A DNA stretch of 18,194 nucleotides, taken from NCBI GenBank assembly GCA_904502175.1, contig CAJGDU010000010.1:1-18194 (forward strand), read 5' to 3'. The stretch's first letter is position 1. Each line of letters begins with the position of its first letter. Source of the DNA: Clostridiaceae bacterium (lineage in GTDB: Bacteria > Bacillota > Clostridia > Oscillospirales > Acutalibacteraceae). The notes under the pieces were generated by a model. The model made no database searches. It was not told the origin of the DNA and saw only the letters and a list, made by a program, of their open reading frames with translations. The translations under genes were made by a program, and so were the position numbers. This document shows positions 1-5,473 of the stretch, one piece after another.

Positions 1-30
1 AAAAGCTTTTGCAAGAACGCCAATCAAAAG

Positions 31-62
31 AAAAAGCCTGAAACGCAAAATACGCTTCAGGC
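31..62 (-). terminator. Intrinsic terminator of the FMN riboswitch leader
   Basis: On the minus strand a 10-base-pair stem (arms 62-53 and 45-36, one G-U pair, 7-base loop) is followed by a T-rich run at 35-26. It lies about 55 bases downstream of the FMN aptamer. This is the usual arrangement of a transcription-attenuating FMN riboswitch: FMN binding favours this hairpin and stops transcription before a riboflavin synthesis or transport gene. The controlled gene lies beyond the left edge and cannot be named. Confidence 0.85.
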
Positions 63-116
63 ATGTGTTTGATCAACGCTCGCGACAAAGGGCCCCGTCA
101 TAGGGCTTGTCACGTC

Positions 117-222
117 ATCCTCTCTCATCCAGACTGTACTGTCGGTACCGGAATTGCACCGGTTCATGCGAAATGCTTGCGGACTTTACCGCCGGTCGGG
201 AAATGCTCCCTGCCTCGAAGAC
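117..222 (-). promoter_or_regulatory. FMN riboswitch (RFN element)
   Basis: Read on the minus strand, the conserved RFN core appears in order: a P1 strand GUCUUC (222-217), then GAGGCAGGGAG, CCCGACCGGCGGUAAAGUCCGC, CCGGUGCAAUUCCGGUACC, GACAGUACAGUCUGGAUGAGAG, and the closing P1 strand GAGGAU (122-117). These blocks are diagnostic of the FMN aptamer that controls rib genes in Bacillota. A strong promoter lies just upstream (245-273) and a terminator downstream (31-62), so control is probably by premature termination. The regulated gene, ribU or rib operon by analogy, is outside the window. Confidence 0.96.
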
Positions 223-244
223 GTCATATTCGATTGCTGTAAAT

Positions 245-273
245 ATTATAGGAGCATTGGCCGGAATGGTCAA
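245..273 (-). promoter_or_regulatory. Promoter of the FMN riboswitch transcript
   Basis: On the minus strand, TTGACC (273-268) and TATAAT (250-245) are separated by exactly 17 bases, a near-consensus vegetative promoter ending about 23 bases before the aptamer. A 9-base-pair dyad (254-262 with 268-276, one G-U pair, loop GGAAT) occupies the -35 and spacer. It could be an operator, or a weak terminator for the upstream nrdG gene. Confidence 0.85.
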
Positions 274-304
274 TGCCCCTTTGGTTCATCTTTTTTGACG
301 TAAG

Positions 305-838
305 TCACATGTGGCCGCCGTCGTCCCAGAGAACGACTTCGCCTTTTTCCCGGGTGGCGGGCAGGTCGATGAGCCGCTGGTTGGACGAGCCGCGGAAGCG
401 GAGGGTGATGTCGTGGAGGGCCTCTTCGTAGCGGCCGTCCACGAGGACGTCGCAGAGCTCCAGCATCTCTTCGGACACTTCCGTGTGGCAGTAGGTGCCC
501 TCCGTCAGCAGGTCCTCATACAGAAAGCCGGTGAACGCCCAGATATCCTTGTTCGGGAACTTCTCCCGCACCTCACGGAGGAAGGGCACCAGCGCGCGCT
601 GGTTCTCCGGTTCGAAGGGGTCGCCCCCGAGGAGGGTGAGCCCCTGCGTGAAGACGTGAGAGAGCTCCGTGAAGATGCGCTCTTTGGCCGCGTCGTCGAA
701 CACCTGACCGTAGGCGAAGTCCCAGGTCTCAGGCTGGAAACAGTTCTCGCAGGCGTTCGTGCAGCCGGAGACGAAGAGGGTGACGCGGACGCCCGGGCCG
801 TTGGCGATGTCGTAGGTCTTGATTTCTCCGTAGTTCAT
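305..838 (-). CDS. nrdG: Anaerobic ribonucleotide reductase activating protein NrdG
   Basis: A radical SAM enzyme that generates the glycyl radical on NrdD and thereby activates class III ribonucleotide reductase under anaerobic conditions. It has 177 residues, normal for the family. The radical SAM cluster motif C-x3-C-x2-C is at Cys26, Cys30 and Cys33, preceded by the typical N-terminus with GPGVRVTLFVSGC. LLGGDPFEPEN around residue 90 is the family's glycine-rich SAM-contacting segment. The gene starts 3 bases after the nrdD stop, so the two are cotranscribed and probably translationally coupled. No convincing U-tailed terminator follows it; the dyad at 254-276 is the nearest hairpin, so some read-through into the riboswitch leader is possible. 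Confidence 0.95.
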   Translation of the reverse strand: MNYGEIKTYDIANGPGVRVTLFVSGCTNACENCFQPETWDFAYGQVFDDAAKERIFTELSHVFTQGLTLLGGDPFEPENQRALVPFLREVREKFPNKDIWAFTGFLYEDLLTEGTYCHTEVSEEMLELCDVLVDGRYEEALHDITLRFRGSSNQRLIDLPATREKGEVVLWDDGGHM

Positions 839-841
839 GGC

Positions 842-3097
842 TTACAGATGCAGCACCCGTTCCGCGATCTCCTGGGTGCGGCCCTGGTTCCAGTACTGGG
901 TGCCGATGTAGCCGCAGGTCCGGCGGGCAACGTGCATCTTGGACTGGTCGCGGTTGCCGCACTTCGGGCACTCCCAGATGAGCTTGCCGGTGGTGTCCTT
1001 CTTGATGAGGATCTCGCCGTCGTAACCGCAGACGTCGCAGTAGTCGGACTTCGTGTTGAGCTCGGCATACAGGATGCAGTCATAGATGTGCTGCATGACC
1101 GCGATGACGGCCGGGATGTTGTCCTGCATGTTCGGGACTTCCACGTAGGAGATGGCGCCGCCGGGGCTGAGTTTCTGGAACTCGGCCTCCTTGGTCAGCT
1201 TGTCGAAGGCGTTGATGTCTTCGGTGACGTGGATGTGATAAGAGTTGGTGATGTAGTTCTTGTCGGTGACCCCGTCGATCTTGCCGAAACGCTTCTGCAG
1301 GCACATGGCAAACTTGTAGGTGGTGGACTCCAGCGGCGTGCCGTAGACGGAGTAGTCGATGTTCTCCTCAGCTTTCCACTTCGCGCAGGCGTCGTTCATG
1401 GCCTGCATGACCTGAAGGCCGAACTCCTTGCCTTTGTCGGCGGTGTGGGACTCGCCGGTCATGTAGTAGACGCATTCCGCGAGGCCGGCATAGCCGAGGG
1501 AGATGGTGGAGTAGCCGCCGTAGAGGAGCTTGTCGATGGTCTCGCCGGGTTTCAGGCGGGCCAGCGCGCCGTCCTGCCAGAGGATGGGGGCCACGTCGGA
1601 AGGCGTGCCCAGCAGGCGCTCATGACGGATGCGCAGGGCTCTGTGGCAGAGGTCCAGACGCTCTTTCATGATCTGCCAGAACTTGTCCATATCCTGGCCG
1701 GAAGAGCAGGCGATGTCGACGAGGTTCAGCGTGACGACGCCCTGGTTAAAGCGGCCGTAGTACTTGTGGACGCCTTCTTTGAAGTTCTCCGCGTGCTCCG
1801 GGTTGCCGAAGCCGTTGTCGGTGAAGCGGTCCGGGGTGAGGAACGAGCGGCAGCCCATGCAGGGGTATACATCGCCCTTGAGCTCCAGCGCTTTCTTCTC
1901 GGAGATGTAGTCCGGCACCATGCGCTTCGCGGTGCAGCGGGCAGCGAGTTCGGTGAGGGCGAAGTACTCGCCGTCTTCGGTGATGTTGTTGTCCTGCAGG
2001 ACGTAGATGAGTTTCGGGAAGGCCGGGGTGATGTACGCGCCGGTCTTGTCCTTGACACCGAGGATGCGCTGATGCAGCATAACTTCGATGATGAGGGCGA
2101 GGTCGTCTCTCACCTGGCCTTCCGGCACCTCGTTGAGGTACAGGAACACGGTGACGAAGGGCGCCTGGCCGTTGGTGGACTGCAGGGTGATGAGCTGGTA
2201 CTGGATGGTCTGACAGCCGCTCTCGACTTCCTTGCGGACTTCCTTTTCCACGAGGGCCGCAAACTTGTCGTCGTCCAGGCGGACGCCGGCCTCTGCCAGT
2301 TCCTCGCCGAGGCGGTCGCGGATCTTTTTCCGGGTGACGTCGACGAAGGGTGCCAGATGGCTCATGGTGATGGTCTGTCCGCCGTACTGGCTGGAGGCGA
2401 CCTGCGCGACGATCTGGGACGCGACGGTGCAGGCGGTGGCAAAGCTCTTCGGACGGTCGATGTGCGTGCCGGAGATGCAGGTGCCGTTCTGCAGCATGTC
2501 CTCGAGGTTGACGAGGTCGCAGTTGTGCATGTGCTGCGCGAAGTAGTCCGCGTCGTGGAAGTGGATGACGCCGTCTCTGTGCGCCATGACGATGTCTTCC
2601 GGAAGCAGATACTTCGAGGTGTAATAGCGGCTCCACTCACCCGCCATGTAGTCTCTCTGGACGGAGAGGACCGTGGGGTTCTTGTTGGAGTTTTCCTGTT
2701 TGACTTCTTCGTTGTCCCGCTCGACAACACCGGCGATCTTCTGGTCGATGTTGCTCATCTTACGCATCTCATTGTGCTTGTAGCGGTAGGTGATGTACAG
2801 ACGGGCGACCTTGGGTTTTCCGGAACCCATGAGGGCGTCTTCGACCTTGTCCTGGATCTCTTCGACGGACAGGTCCCGTCCGGCGTTCCGGGCGTCTTTC
2901 TCAATGCCGAGAACGATGTCGTTGATCTGCTGATCGGTCAGGCGCTCCGAGAGGATACCCTCCTCGTTGTTGGCCTTGATGATGGCGGCCGCGATCTTGT
3001 TGCCGTCATACGGGACGCGCTCCCCCGAGCGCTTCATGACACACACTTTGACGTCTTCGACATCCATGTTGCCATCGAGTTGTTCGTTGTAATACAT
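842..3097 (-). CDS. nrdD: Anaerobic ribonucleoside-triphosphate reductase NrdD (class III)
   Basis: Reduces ribonucleoside triphosphates to dNTPs using a glycyl radical; oxygen-sensitive and cytosolic. The product is 751 residues. Residues about 15-105 form an ATP-cone allosteric domain (VMKRSGERVPYDGNKI). The C-terminus has a zinc site of paired CxxC motifs (Cys687, 690, 710, 713), then the glycyl-radical motif RTCGYIG with the radical Gly at 729. I chose the ATG at 3097 because GGAGG lies just upstream (3108-3104). The frame stays open 52 codons further upstream, but that stretch contains the promoter and a putative NrdR box, so it should be leader. nrdG follows after 3 bases. Regulation is probably by NrdR (see boxes upstream). 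Confidence 0.97.
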   Translation of the reverse strand: MYYNEQLDGNMDVEDVKVCVMKRSGERVPYDGNKIAAAIIKANNEEGILSERLTDQQINDIVLGIEKDARNAGRDLSVEEIQDKVEDALMGSGKPKVARLYITYRYKHNEMRKMSNIDQKIAGVVERDNEEVKQENSNKNPTVLSVQRDYMAGEWSRYYTSKYLLPEDIVMAHRDGVIHFHDADYFAQHMHNCDLVNLEDMLQNGTCISGTHIDRPKSFATACTVASQIVAQVASSQYGGQTITMSHLAPFVDVTRKKIRDRLGEELAEAGVRLDDDKFAALVEKEVRKEVESGCQTIQYQLITLQSTNGQAPFVTVFLYLNEVPEGQVRDDLALIIEVMLHQRILGVKDKTGAYITPAFPKLIYVLQDNNITEDGEYFALTELAARCTAKRMVPDYISEKKALELKGDVYPCMGCRSFLTPDRFTDNGFGNPEHAENFKEGVHKYYGRFNQGVVTLNLVDIACSSGQDMDKFWQIMKERLDLCHRALRIRHERLLGTPSDVAPILWQDGALARLKPGETIDKLLYGGYSTISLGYAGLAECVYYMTGESHTADKGKEFGLQVMQAMNDACAKWKAEENIDYSVYGTPLESTTYKFAMCLQKRFGKIDGVTDKNYITNSYHIHVTEDINAFDKLTKEAEFQKLSPGGAISYVEVPNMQDNIPAVIAVMQHIYDCILYAELNTKSDYCDVCGYDGEILIKKDTTGKLIWECPKCGNRDQSKMHVARRTCGYIGTQYWNQGRTQEIAERVLHL

Positions 3098-3120
3098 AGC
3101 TTTCCTCCGTGCACACAAAA

Positions 3121-3166
3121 ACCCTAGATATTGTGCTTCTCTTTCTCTGGATAATCGATATCCTCT
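3121..3166 (-). promoter_or_regulatory. Putative NrdR boxes in the nrdD leader
   Basis: On the minus strand, GCACAATATCTAGGGT (3136-3121) matches well the 16-base NrdR box (acaCwATATmTwGwgt). A weaker match, AGAGGATATCGATTAT (3166-3151), lies 30 bases away centre to centre. Paired NrdR boxes normally sit about three helical turns apart, which fits. Both lie between the promoter and the start codon, a repressing position. The nrdR gene itself is not in the window. Confidence 0.6.
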
Positions 3167-3185
3167 ATTTTTCGGTACGCTATCC

Positions 3186-3213
3186 ATTATACCGCAAGAT
3201 ATGGAATATTCAA
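3186..3213 (-). promoter_or_regulatory. Promoter of nrdDG
   Basis: On the minus strand, TTGAAT (3213-3208) and a perfect TATAAT (3191-3186) are 16 bases apart. The predicted start, near 3179, leaves a leader of about 80 bases carrying the NrdR-like boxes. Confidence 0.75.
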
Positions 3214-3232
3214 CCCATTTTTTGGGAGAAAA

Positions 3233-3248
3233 ACACAACATTTTGTGT
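3233..3248. promoter_or_regulatory. Distal NrdR-like palindrome upstream of nrdD
   Basis: ACACAACATTTTGTGT is a near-perfect dyad with the ACAC/GTGT ends of an NrdR box. It lies 19 bases upstream of the nrdD -35, directly behind the stop codon of the DUF436 frame. It is 112 bases centre to centre from the box at 3121-3136, too far for a classical adjacent pair, so looping or another regulator would be needed. Confidence 0.45.
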
Positions 3249-3249
3249 T

Positions 3250-3888
3250 TCACGGAGGAATCGTCAAAACGGGGATTTGAACCACAAAAAAGCGGGCGTG
3301 ACGCCCGCTCTTTTTCGATGCTGTTTTCATGAGGTCTTCGTCGTAGACGGCCCTGGCGCCGCCCACATATTTGGGGCGCCGGCGGGCACAGAGGAGGACC
3401 GCTGCGCCAATGTGGTCGACGGAAATGCGCAGGGGCACCACGACCGGACGGATGTGCATGCCGATGAGGGTGCCGCCGATGTCCATGCCGGCGTCCGCCT
3501 GTGCTTTCAGGTCTTCCACGACGACCGGCTGTTCCATGCGCTCATACGCGACGGTGGCGAAGGCGCCGCCCGCGTGGTTCGGCTGCGGGACCGCGTTGAC
3601 CTGTTCGAGGCCGTAGGCCTTTGCCGTCTCCGCCTCCACGACCAGGGCGCGGTTCAGGTGTTCACAGCACTGGGCCGCCAGACGGATGCCCGCGGGGTCC
3701 AGCACTTCCCGGATGCCCTCATAGAGCGCTCCGGCCACATCGGTGTTGGTGTGTGTGCCGATCTTCTCCCCCAGGACTTCGCTGGAGGAACAGCCCACGA
3801 CGAAAAGACTGCCCGCCGAAAGGCGCGCGGCGTCCAGCACTTCTTTTGTTGCGGCAGCGGCCGCTGCCCGGACTTCATTCAGTTCCAT
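3250..3888 (-). CDS. DUF436 / TIGR01440 family protein (YwlG-like), with unusual 3' end
   Basis: A conserved Bacillota protein of unknown biochemical function, related to B. subtilis YwlG. Recognisable blocks are FVVGCSSSEVLGEKIG, the CEHLNRALVVE segment, PNHAGGAFATVAY, DIGGTLIGMHIRPVVVPLR and RRPKYVGGARAVY. The ATG at 3888 has AGGAGG 8 bases upstream (3902-3897); the frame upstream of it carries the promoter and repeats and is not coding. Family proteins are about 180 residues and end soon after GARAVY. This one has 212, because no stop codon occurs until 3252-3250 and the last 20 or so codons run through an intrinsic terminator (3286-3309). Either the natural mRNA lacks a stop codon or the 3' end carries a frameshift; a +1 shift near 3330 would meet TGA at once. 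It is divergent from the XRE gene, with a box array between them. Confidence 0.88.
   Translation of the reverse strand: MELNEVRAAAAAATKEVLDAARLSAGSLFVVGCSSSEVLGEKIGTHTNTDVAGALYEGIREVLDPAGIRLAAQCCEHLNRALVVEAETAKAYGLEQVNAVPQPNHAGGAFATVAYERMEQPVVVEDLKAQADAGMDIGGTLIGMHIRPVVVPLRISVDHIGAAVLLCARRRPKYVGGARAVYDEDLMKTASKKSGRHARFFVVQIPVLTIPP
3286..3309 (-). terminator. Intrinsic terminator inside the DUF436 reading frame
   Basis: On the minus strand, AGCGGGC (3309-3303) and GCCCGCT (3297-3291) form a 7-base-pair stem with a 5-base loop that can close further, followed by six Ts (3291-3286) and preceded by an A run. The reading frame crosses the hairpin (Ser-Gly-Arg-His-Ala-Arg-Phe-Phe) and reaches its stop only 34 bases beyond the U tract. 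Confidence 0.88.
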
Positions 3889-3916
3889 GAGGATGGCCTC
3901 CTTTTCTTCTGCCTGT

Positions 3917-3925
3917 ATCTTACCA
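3917..3925 (-). promoter_or_regulatory. Probable extended -10 promoter of the DUF436 gene
   Basis: On the minus strand TGG-TAAGAT (3925-3917) is an extended -10 element with no recognisable -35. It starts about 29 bases before the start codon. The ATAACGACCGTTC box at 3926-3939 abuts it and would cover the spacer and -35 region, so a protein bound there should repress, or replace a -35 contact. Moderate certainty. Confidence 0.5.
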
Positions 3926-3984
3926 CATAACGACCGTTCGGTTCTACCATAACGACCGTTCTCCCCCTTTTTTTGACCGTTCGG
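3926..3984 (+). repeat. Three tandem operator-like boxes between DUF436 and the XRE gene
   Basis: Three direct repeats of GACCGTTC start at 3932, 3954 and 3975, spaced 22 and 21 bases, i.e. two DNA turns each. The first two share the exact 14-mer CATAACGACCGTTC (3926-3939, 3948-3961); the third keeps TGACCGTTCGG. The first and third contain the partial palindrome CCG-TT-CGG. The last box ends 35 bases before the XRE -10 (4018). The array matches the pair upstream of the 111-residue gene at 5382-5416, so all are probably bound by one protein, most simply the adjacent XRE regulator. Confidence 0.82.
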
Positions 3985-4017
3985 CCTTTTCCCCTTCCCA
4001 TTTGCATGTTTCCCCGT

Positions 4018-4023
4018 TAAGAT
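4018..4023 (+). promoter_or_regulatory. -10 element of the XRE-protease operon
   Basis: TAAGAT, with no match to a -35 hexamer at the right distance (CTTCCC at 3995-4000). The predicted start is near 4030, leaving a leader of about 34 bases. A poor -35 behind an upstream box array in helical phase is typical of an activator-dependent promoter. The identity of this -10 rests mainly on the identical 35-base box spacing at the 5341-5346 promoter. Confidence 0.5.
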
Positions 4024-4063
4024 GAGAGCGTTTCCCCCAAAGAAAACGGAAGGAGGAATGACG

Positions 4064-4477
4064 ATGTTTGCGGAAACTCTGAAAACACTGCGAAAGTCCC
4101 GCAACATGACGCAGACCGAGGTGGCGAACATGCTCGGGGTCTCTCTGCGGAGCTACCAGAACTATGAGAACGGCCACGGGGTCCCGCGCGATGAGACCAT
4201 TCTGCTCAAGCTGTCCGACTACTTCGACGTGCCGCTCAAAAGCCTCATCAGCAGCGACGATGTCTACCGCCTGCTCCGGACAGAGGCCCGGCAGAAACTG
4301 AAGAGCGAAGACGACCGGACCGAACTGTACCGGCTCCTGCAGGAGGTGACCACCCTCTTCGCGGGCGGCAACCTTTCCGACAGCGACCGGGAACTGTTCC
4401 TGACCGCGGTCACGGAACTGTACCGGGAGACCCGGGAAGACGCCCGGGAGGACCCCCTGGAGGACTGCTATGGATGA
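4064..4477 (+). CDS. XRE-family HTH regulator paired with an ImmA/IrrE-type protease
   Basis: A 137-residue DNA-binding regulator. Residues about 5-60 form a Cro/CI-type HTH (LRKSRNMTQTEVANMLGVS, then SYQNYENG and LLKLSDYFDVPLKSLI). Residues 65-137 are a charged helical tail, probably for dimerisation and perhaps cleavage by the partner. I chose the ATG at 4064 because AGGAGG (4051-4056) lies 7 bases away; the ATG at 4058 is too close to it. It overlaps the next gene by 8 bases (ATGGATGA), so the two are translationally coupled. In ImmR-ImmA of ICEBs1 and DdrO-IrrE of Deinococcus, the protease inactivates the regulator. It probably binds the boxes at 3926-3984 and 5382-5416 (inference). No mobile-element genes are nearby. 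Confidence 0.93.
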   Translation: MFAETLKTLRKSRNMTQTEVANMLGVSLRSYQNYENGHGVPRDETILLKLSDYFDVPLKSLISSDDVYRLLRTEARQKLKSEDDRTELYRLLQEVTTLFAGGNLSDSDRELFLTAVTELYRETREDAREDPLEDCYG

Positions 4478-4985
4478 CACCGGGCACATTGCCGCGCTGG
4501 CGGAAGAACTCCGCCGCTCCTGTGACCGGGGCAGCGGCATTCCGGACCTGGGGCTTCTGGCCTCCGACCTCGGGGTGCGGATCCGCTATTTCCCGCTCGG
4601 GGACCTCAAGGGGTTCTATCTCGTGCTGGAGGAGGTCCCGTTCATCGTCCTGAACCAGGCGCTGACGGAACCGGTCCTGCGCATTGTCTGTGCCCACGAG
4701 TTCGGCCACCATCTGCTGCACCGGGAACTGGCCGGCAAGACCGTCTTCAACGAATATGAACTCTACCAGATGGAGAACCGTCTGGAACGGGAGGCCAACC
4801 TGTTTGCCGCTTTCCTGCTCATTCCGGAGAGCGCGGTCCGCGCCTTCCGCGGCCCGGAGCAGCGGGGACGCTCCATTGGGGAGACCGCCCGGCTCCTCGG
4901 CACCACAGAGGAGCTGTTCGCCATCCGGCTGAAAGCCGAGGGCGTGCCCGCGGACATTCGGGTCAGTCGGTTTCCTTCAGAATGA
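4470..4985 (+). CDS. ImmA/IrrE-family zinc metallopeptidase
   Basis: A 171-residue COG2856-type peptidase. HEFGH at residues 76-80 supplies two zinc histidines and the catalytic Glu77. EANLFAAFLLIP supplies the third ligand, Glu108. The flanking helix AHEFGHHLLHRE and the FIVLNQAL strand are typical of the family. Members cleave the partner XRE regulator in response to DNA damage or a peptide signal; by context the substrate is the preceding gene product (inference). Its stop codon lies inside the 3' end of the convergent orphan gene, a 23-base tail-to-tail overlap (4963-4985), and I see no terminator between them. No transmembrane segment or signal peptide; cytosolic. Confidence 0.93.
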   Translation: MDDTGHIAALAEELRRSCDRGSGIPDLGLLASDLGVRIRYFPLGDLKGFYLVLEEVPFIVLNQALTEPVLRIVCAHEFGHHLLHRELAGKTVFNEYELYQMENRLEREANLFAAFLLIPESAVRAFRGPEQRGRSIGETARLLGTTEELFAIRLKAEGVPADIRVSRFPSE

Positions 4986-5298
4986 CACCGTCGTCCAGGC
5001 GGACGAAATAGGCCGCGGCATCGTGTTGCCAGGCAAAGGCGCGGGCCTCGGTCCGGAAAGCCTCGAACTCCGCGTCGTTCATGCAGGCCCCGGTGAACAG
5101 GTAGACCACTGCGTACTTCGGGTCTTCAAACACGACGACAGACGGACGGTCCGGCCGCACCGGCTCCTTCCCGACGGAAAGGGCGGGAAAGCCCTCTTTT
5201 CGAAAATGCTCCGCGAGGCGCAGCCGGAAGTCGTCCCGCTTCGACTTCAGCGCGGCCCGAATGACGGTCTCGACGGTTTTGGGTTCTTCATAATACAT
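4963..5298 (-). CDS. Orphan 111-residue protein of the XRE-protease island
   Basis: I do not recognise this protein. It is soluble and charged, with no signal peptide. The N-terminal half is helical and basic (ETVIRAALKSKRDDFRLRL). The rest alternates strands and helices: SVVVFEDPKYAVVYLF, then DAEFEAFRTEARAFAW, then AAAYFVRLDDGVIL. The spaced Asp/Glu residues are compatible with, but do not prove, a small nuclease-like fold. The ATG at 5298 has GGAGGC 7 bases upstream (5311-5306). Its promoter has a perfect TATAAT and two boxes of the kind found before the XRE gene, at the same 35-base distance, which makes it the clearest candidate target of that regulator. Its 3' end overlaps the protease gene. 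Confidence 0.85.
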   Translation of the reverse strand: MYYEEPKTVETVIRAALKSKRDDFRLRLAEHFRKEGFPALSVGKEPVRPDRPSVVVFEDPKYAVVYLFTGACMNDAEFEAFRTEARAFAWQHDAAAYFVRLDDGVILKETD

Positions 5299-5340
5299 TC
5301 TGTCTGCCTCCTTTTCTTCGCTTCCCGCAGGGTCAGTCCG

Positions 5341-5346
5341 ATTATA
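5341..5346 (-). promoter_or_regulatory. -10 element of the orphan gene
   Basis: On the minus strand a perfect TATAAT (5346-5341) about 42 bases before the start codon. The hexamer 17 bases upstream is CCGTTT, a poor -35, so the promoter probably needs an activator. The closest box ends exactly 35 bases upstream. Confidence 0.72.
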
Positions 5347-5381
5347 GCGGGAAACCGGGAGAAAAACGGAGACCTGGAACG

Positions 5382-5416
5382 GAGCGGTCGAAAACTGCGA
5401 CCGAACGGTCGTTATG
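5382..5416 (-). repeat. Two operator-like boxes upstream of the orphan gene
   Basis: On the minus strand, CATAACGACCGTTC (5416-5403) is identical to the two copies before the XRE gene; a 17-mer ending in CGGT is shared with the first of them. A second, degenerate copy GACCGCTC (5389-5382) lies 21 bases downstream. The distal box is also part of a perfect palindrome, CGACCG-AA-CGGTCG, on the plus strand. The box-to-box and box-to-promoter distances match the XRE promoter. Confidence 0.8.
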
Positions 5417-5418
5417 GT

Positions 5419-5455
5419 CAAAAAAATTGCGTATCGCCCCGGAAGAGCGATACGC
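5419..5455 (-). terminator. Terminator downstream of mgtE
   Basis: A perfect 9-base-pair stem GCGTATCGC/GCGATACGC (5429-5437 and 5447-5455) with a 9-base loop. On the minus strand it is followed by AATTTTTTTG (5428-5419), ending the operon that closes with mgtE. The plus-strand side is also T-rich, so it may work both ways. Confidence 0.9.
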
Positions 5456-5473
5456 GTTTTTCGTTTTCAAGTG

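Noticed and set aside
107..298. A 63-codon plus-strand frame at the left end
   Set aside because: It lies wholly over the FMN riboswitch and its promoter, which explain the conservation there; no ribosome site precedes it.
311..3127. A 938-codon open frame on the plus strand opposite nrdD-nrdG
   Set aside because: nrdD and nrdG are certain on the other strand. The antisense product is a low-complexity Val/Asp/Glu/Gly/Ala sequence, as expected when G/C-ending codons are read in reverse, and it crosses both genes and the promoter.
3926..3984. The GACCGTTC boxes as LexA (SOS) sites
   Set aside because: The Bacillota LexA box is CGAAC-N4-GTTCG. These repeats have GACCGTTC with CCG-TT-CGG symmetry and a 21-22-base period, so they do not match.
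3926..5416. The XRE-ImmA pair as part of an integrative element or prophage
   Set aside because: No integrase, excisionase, relaxase, phage gene or flanking att-like repeat is present, and both sides are ordinary chromosomal genes.
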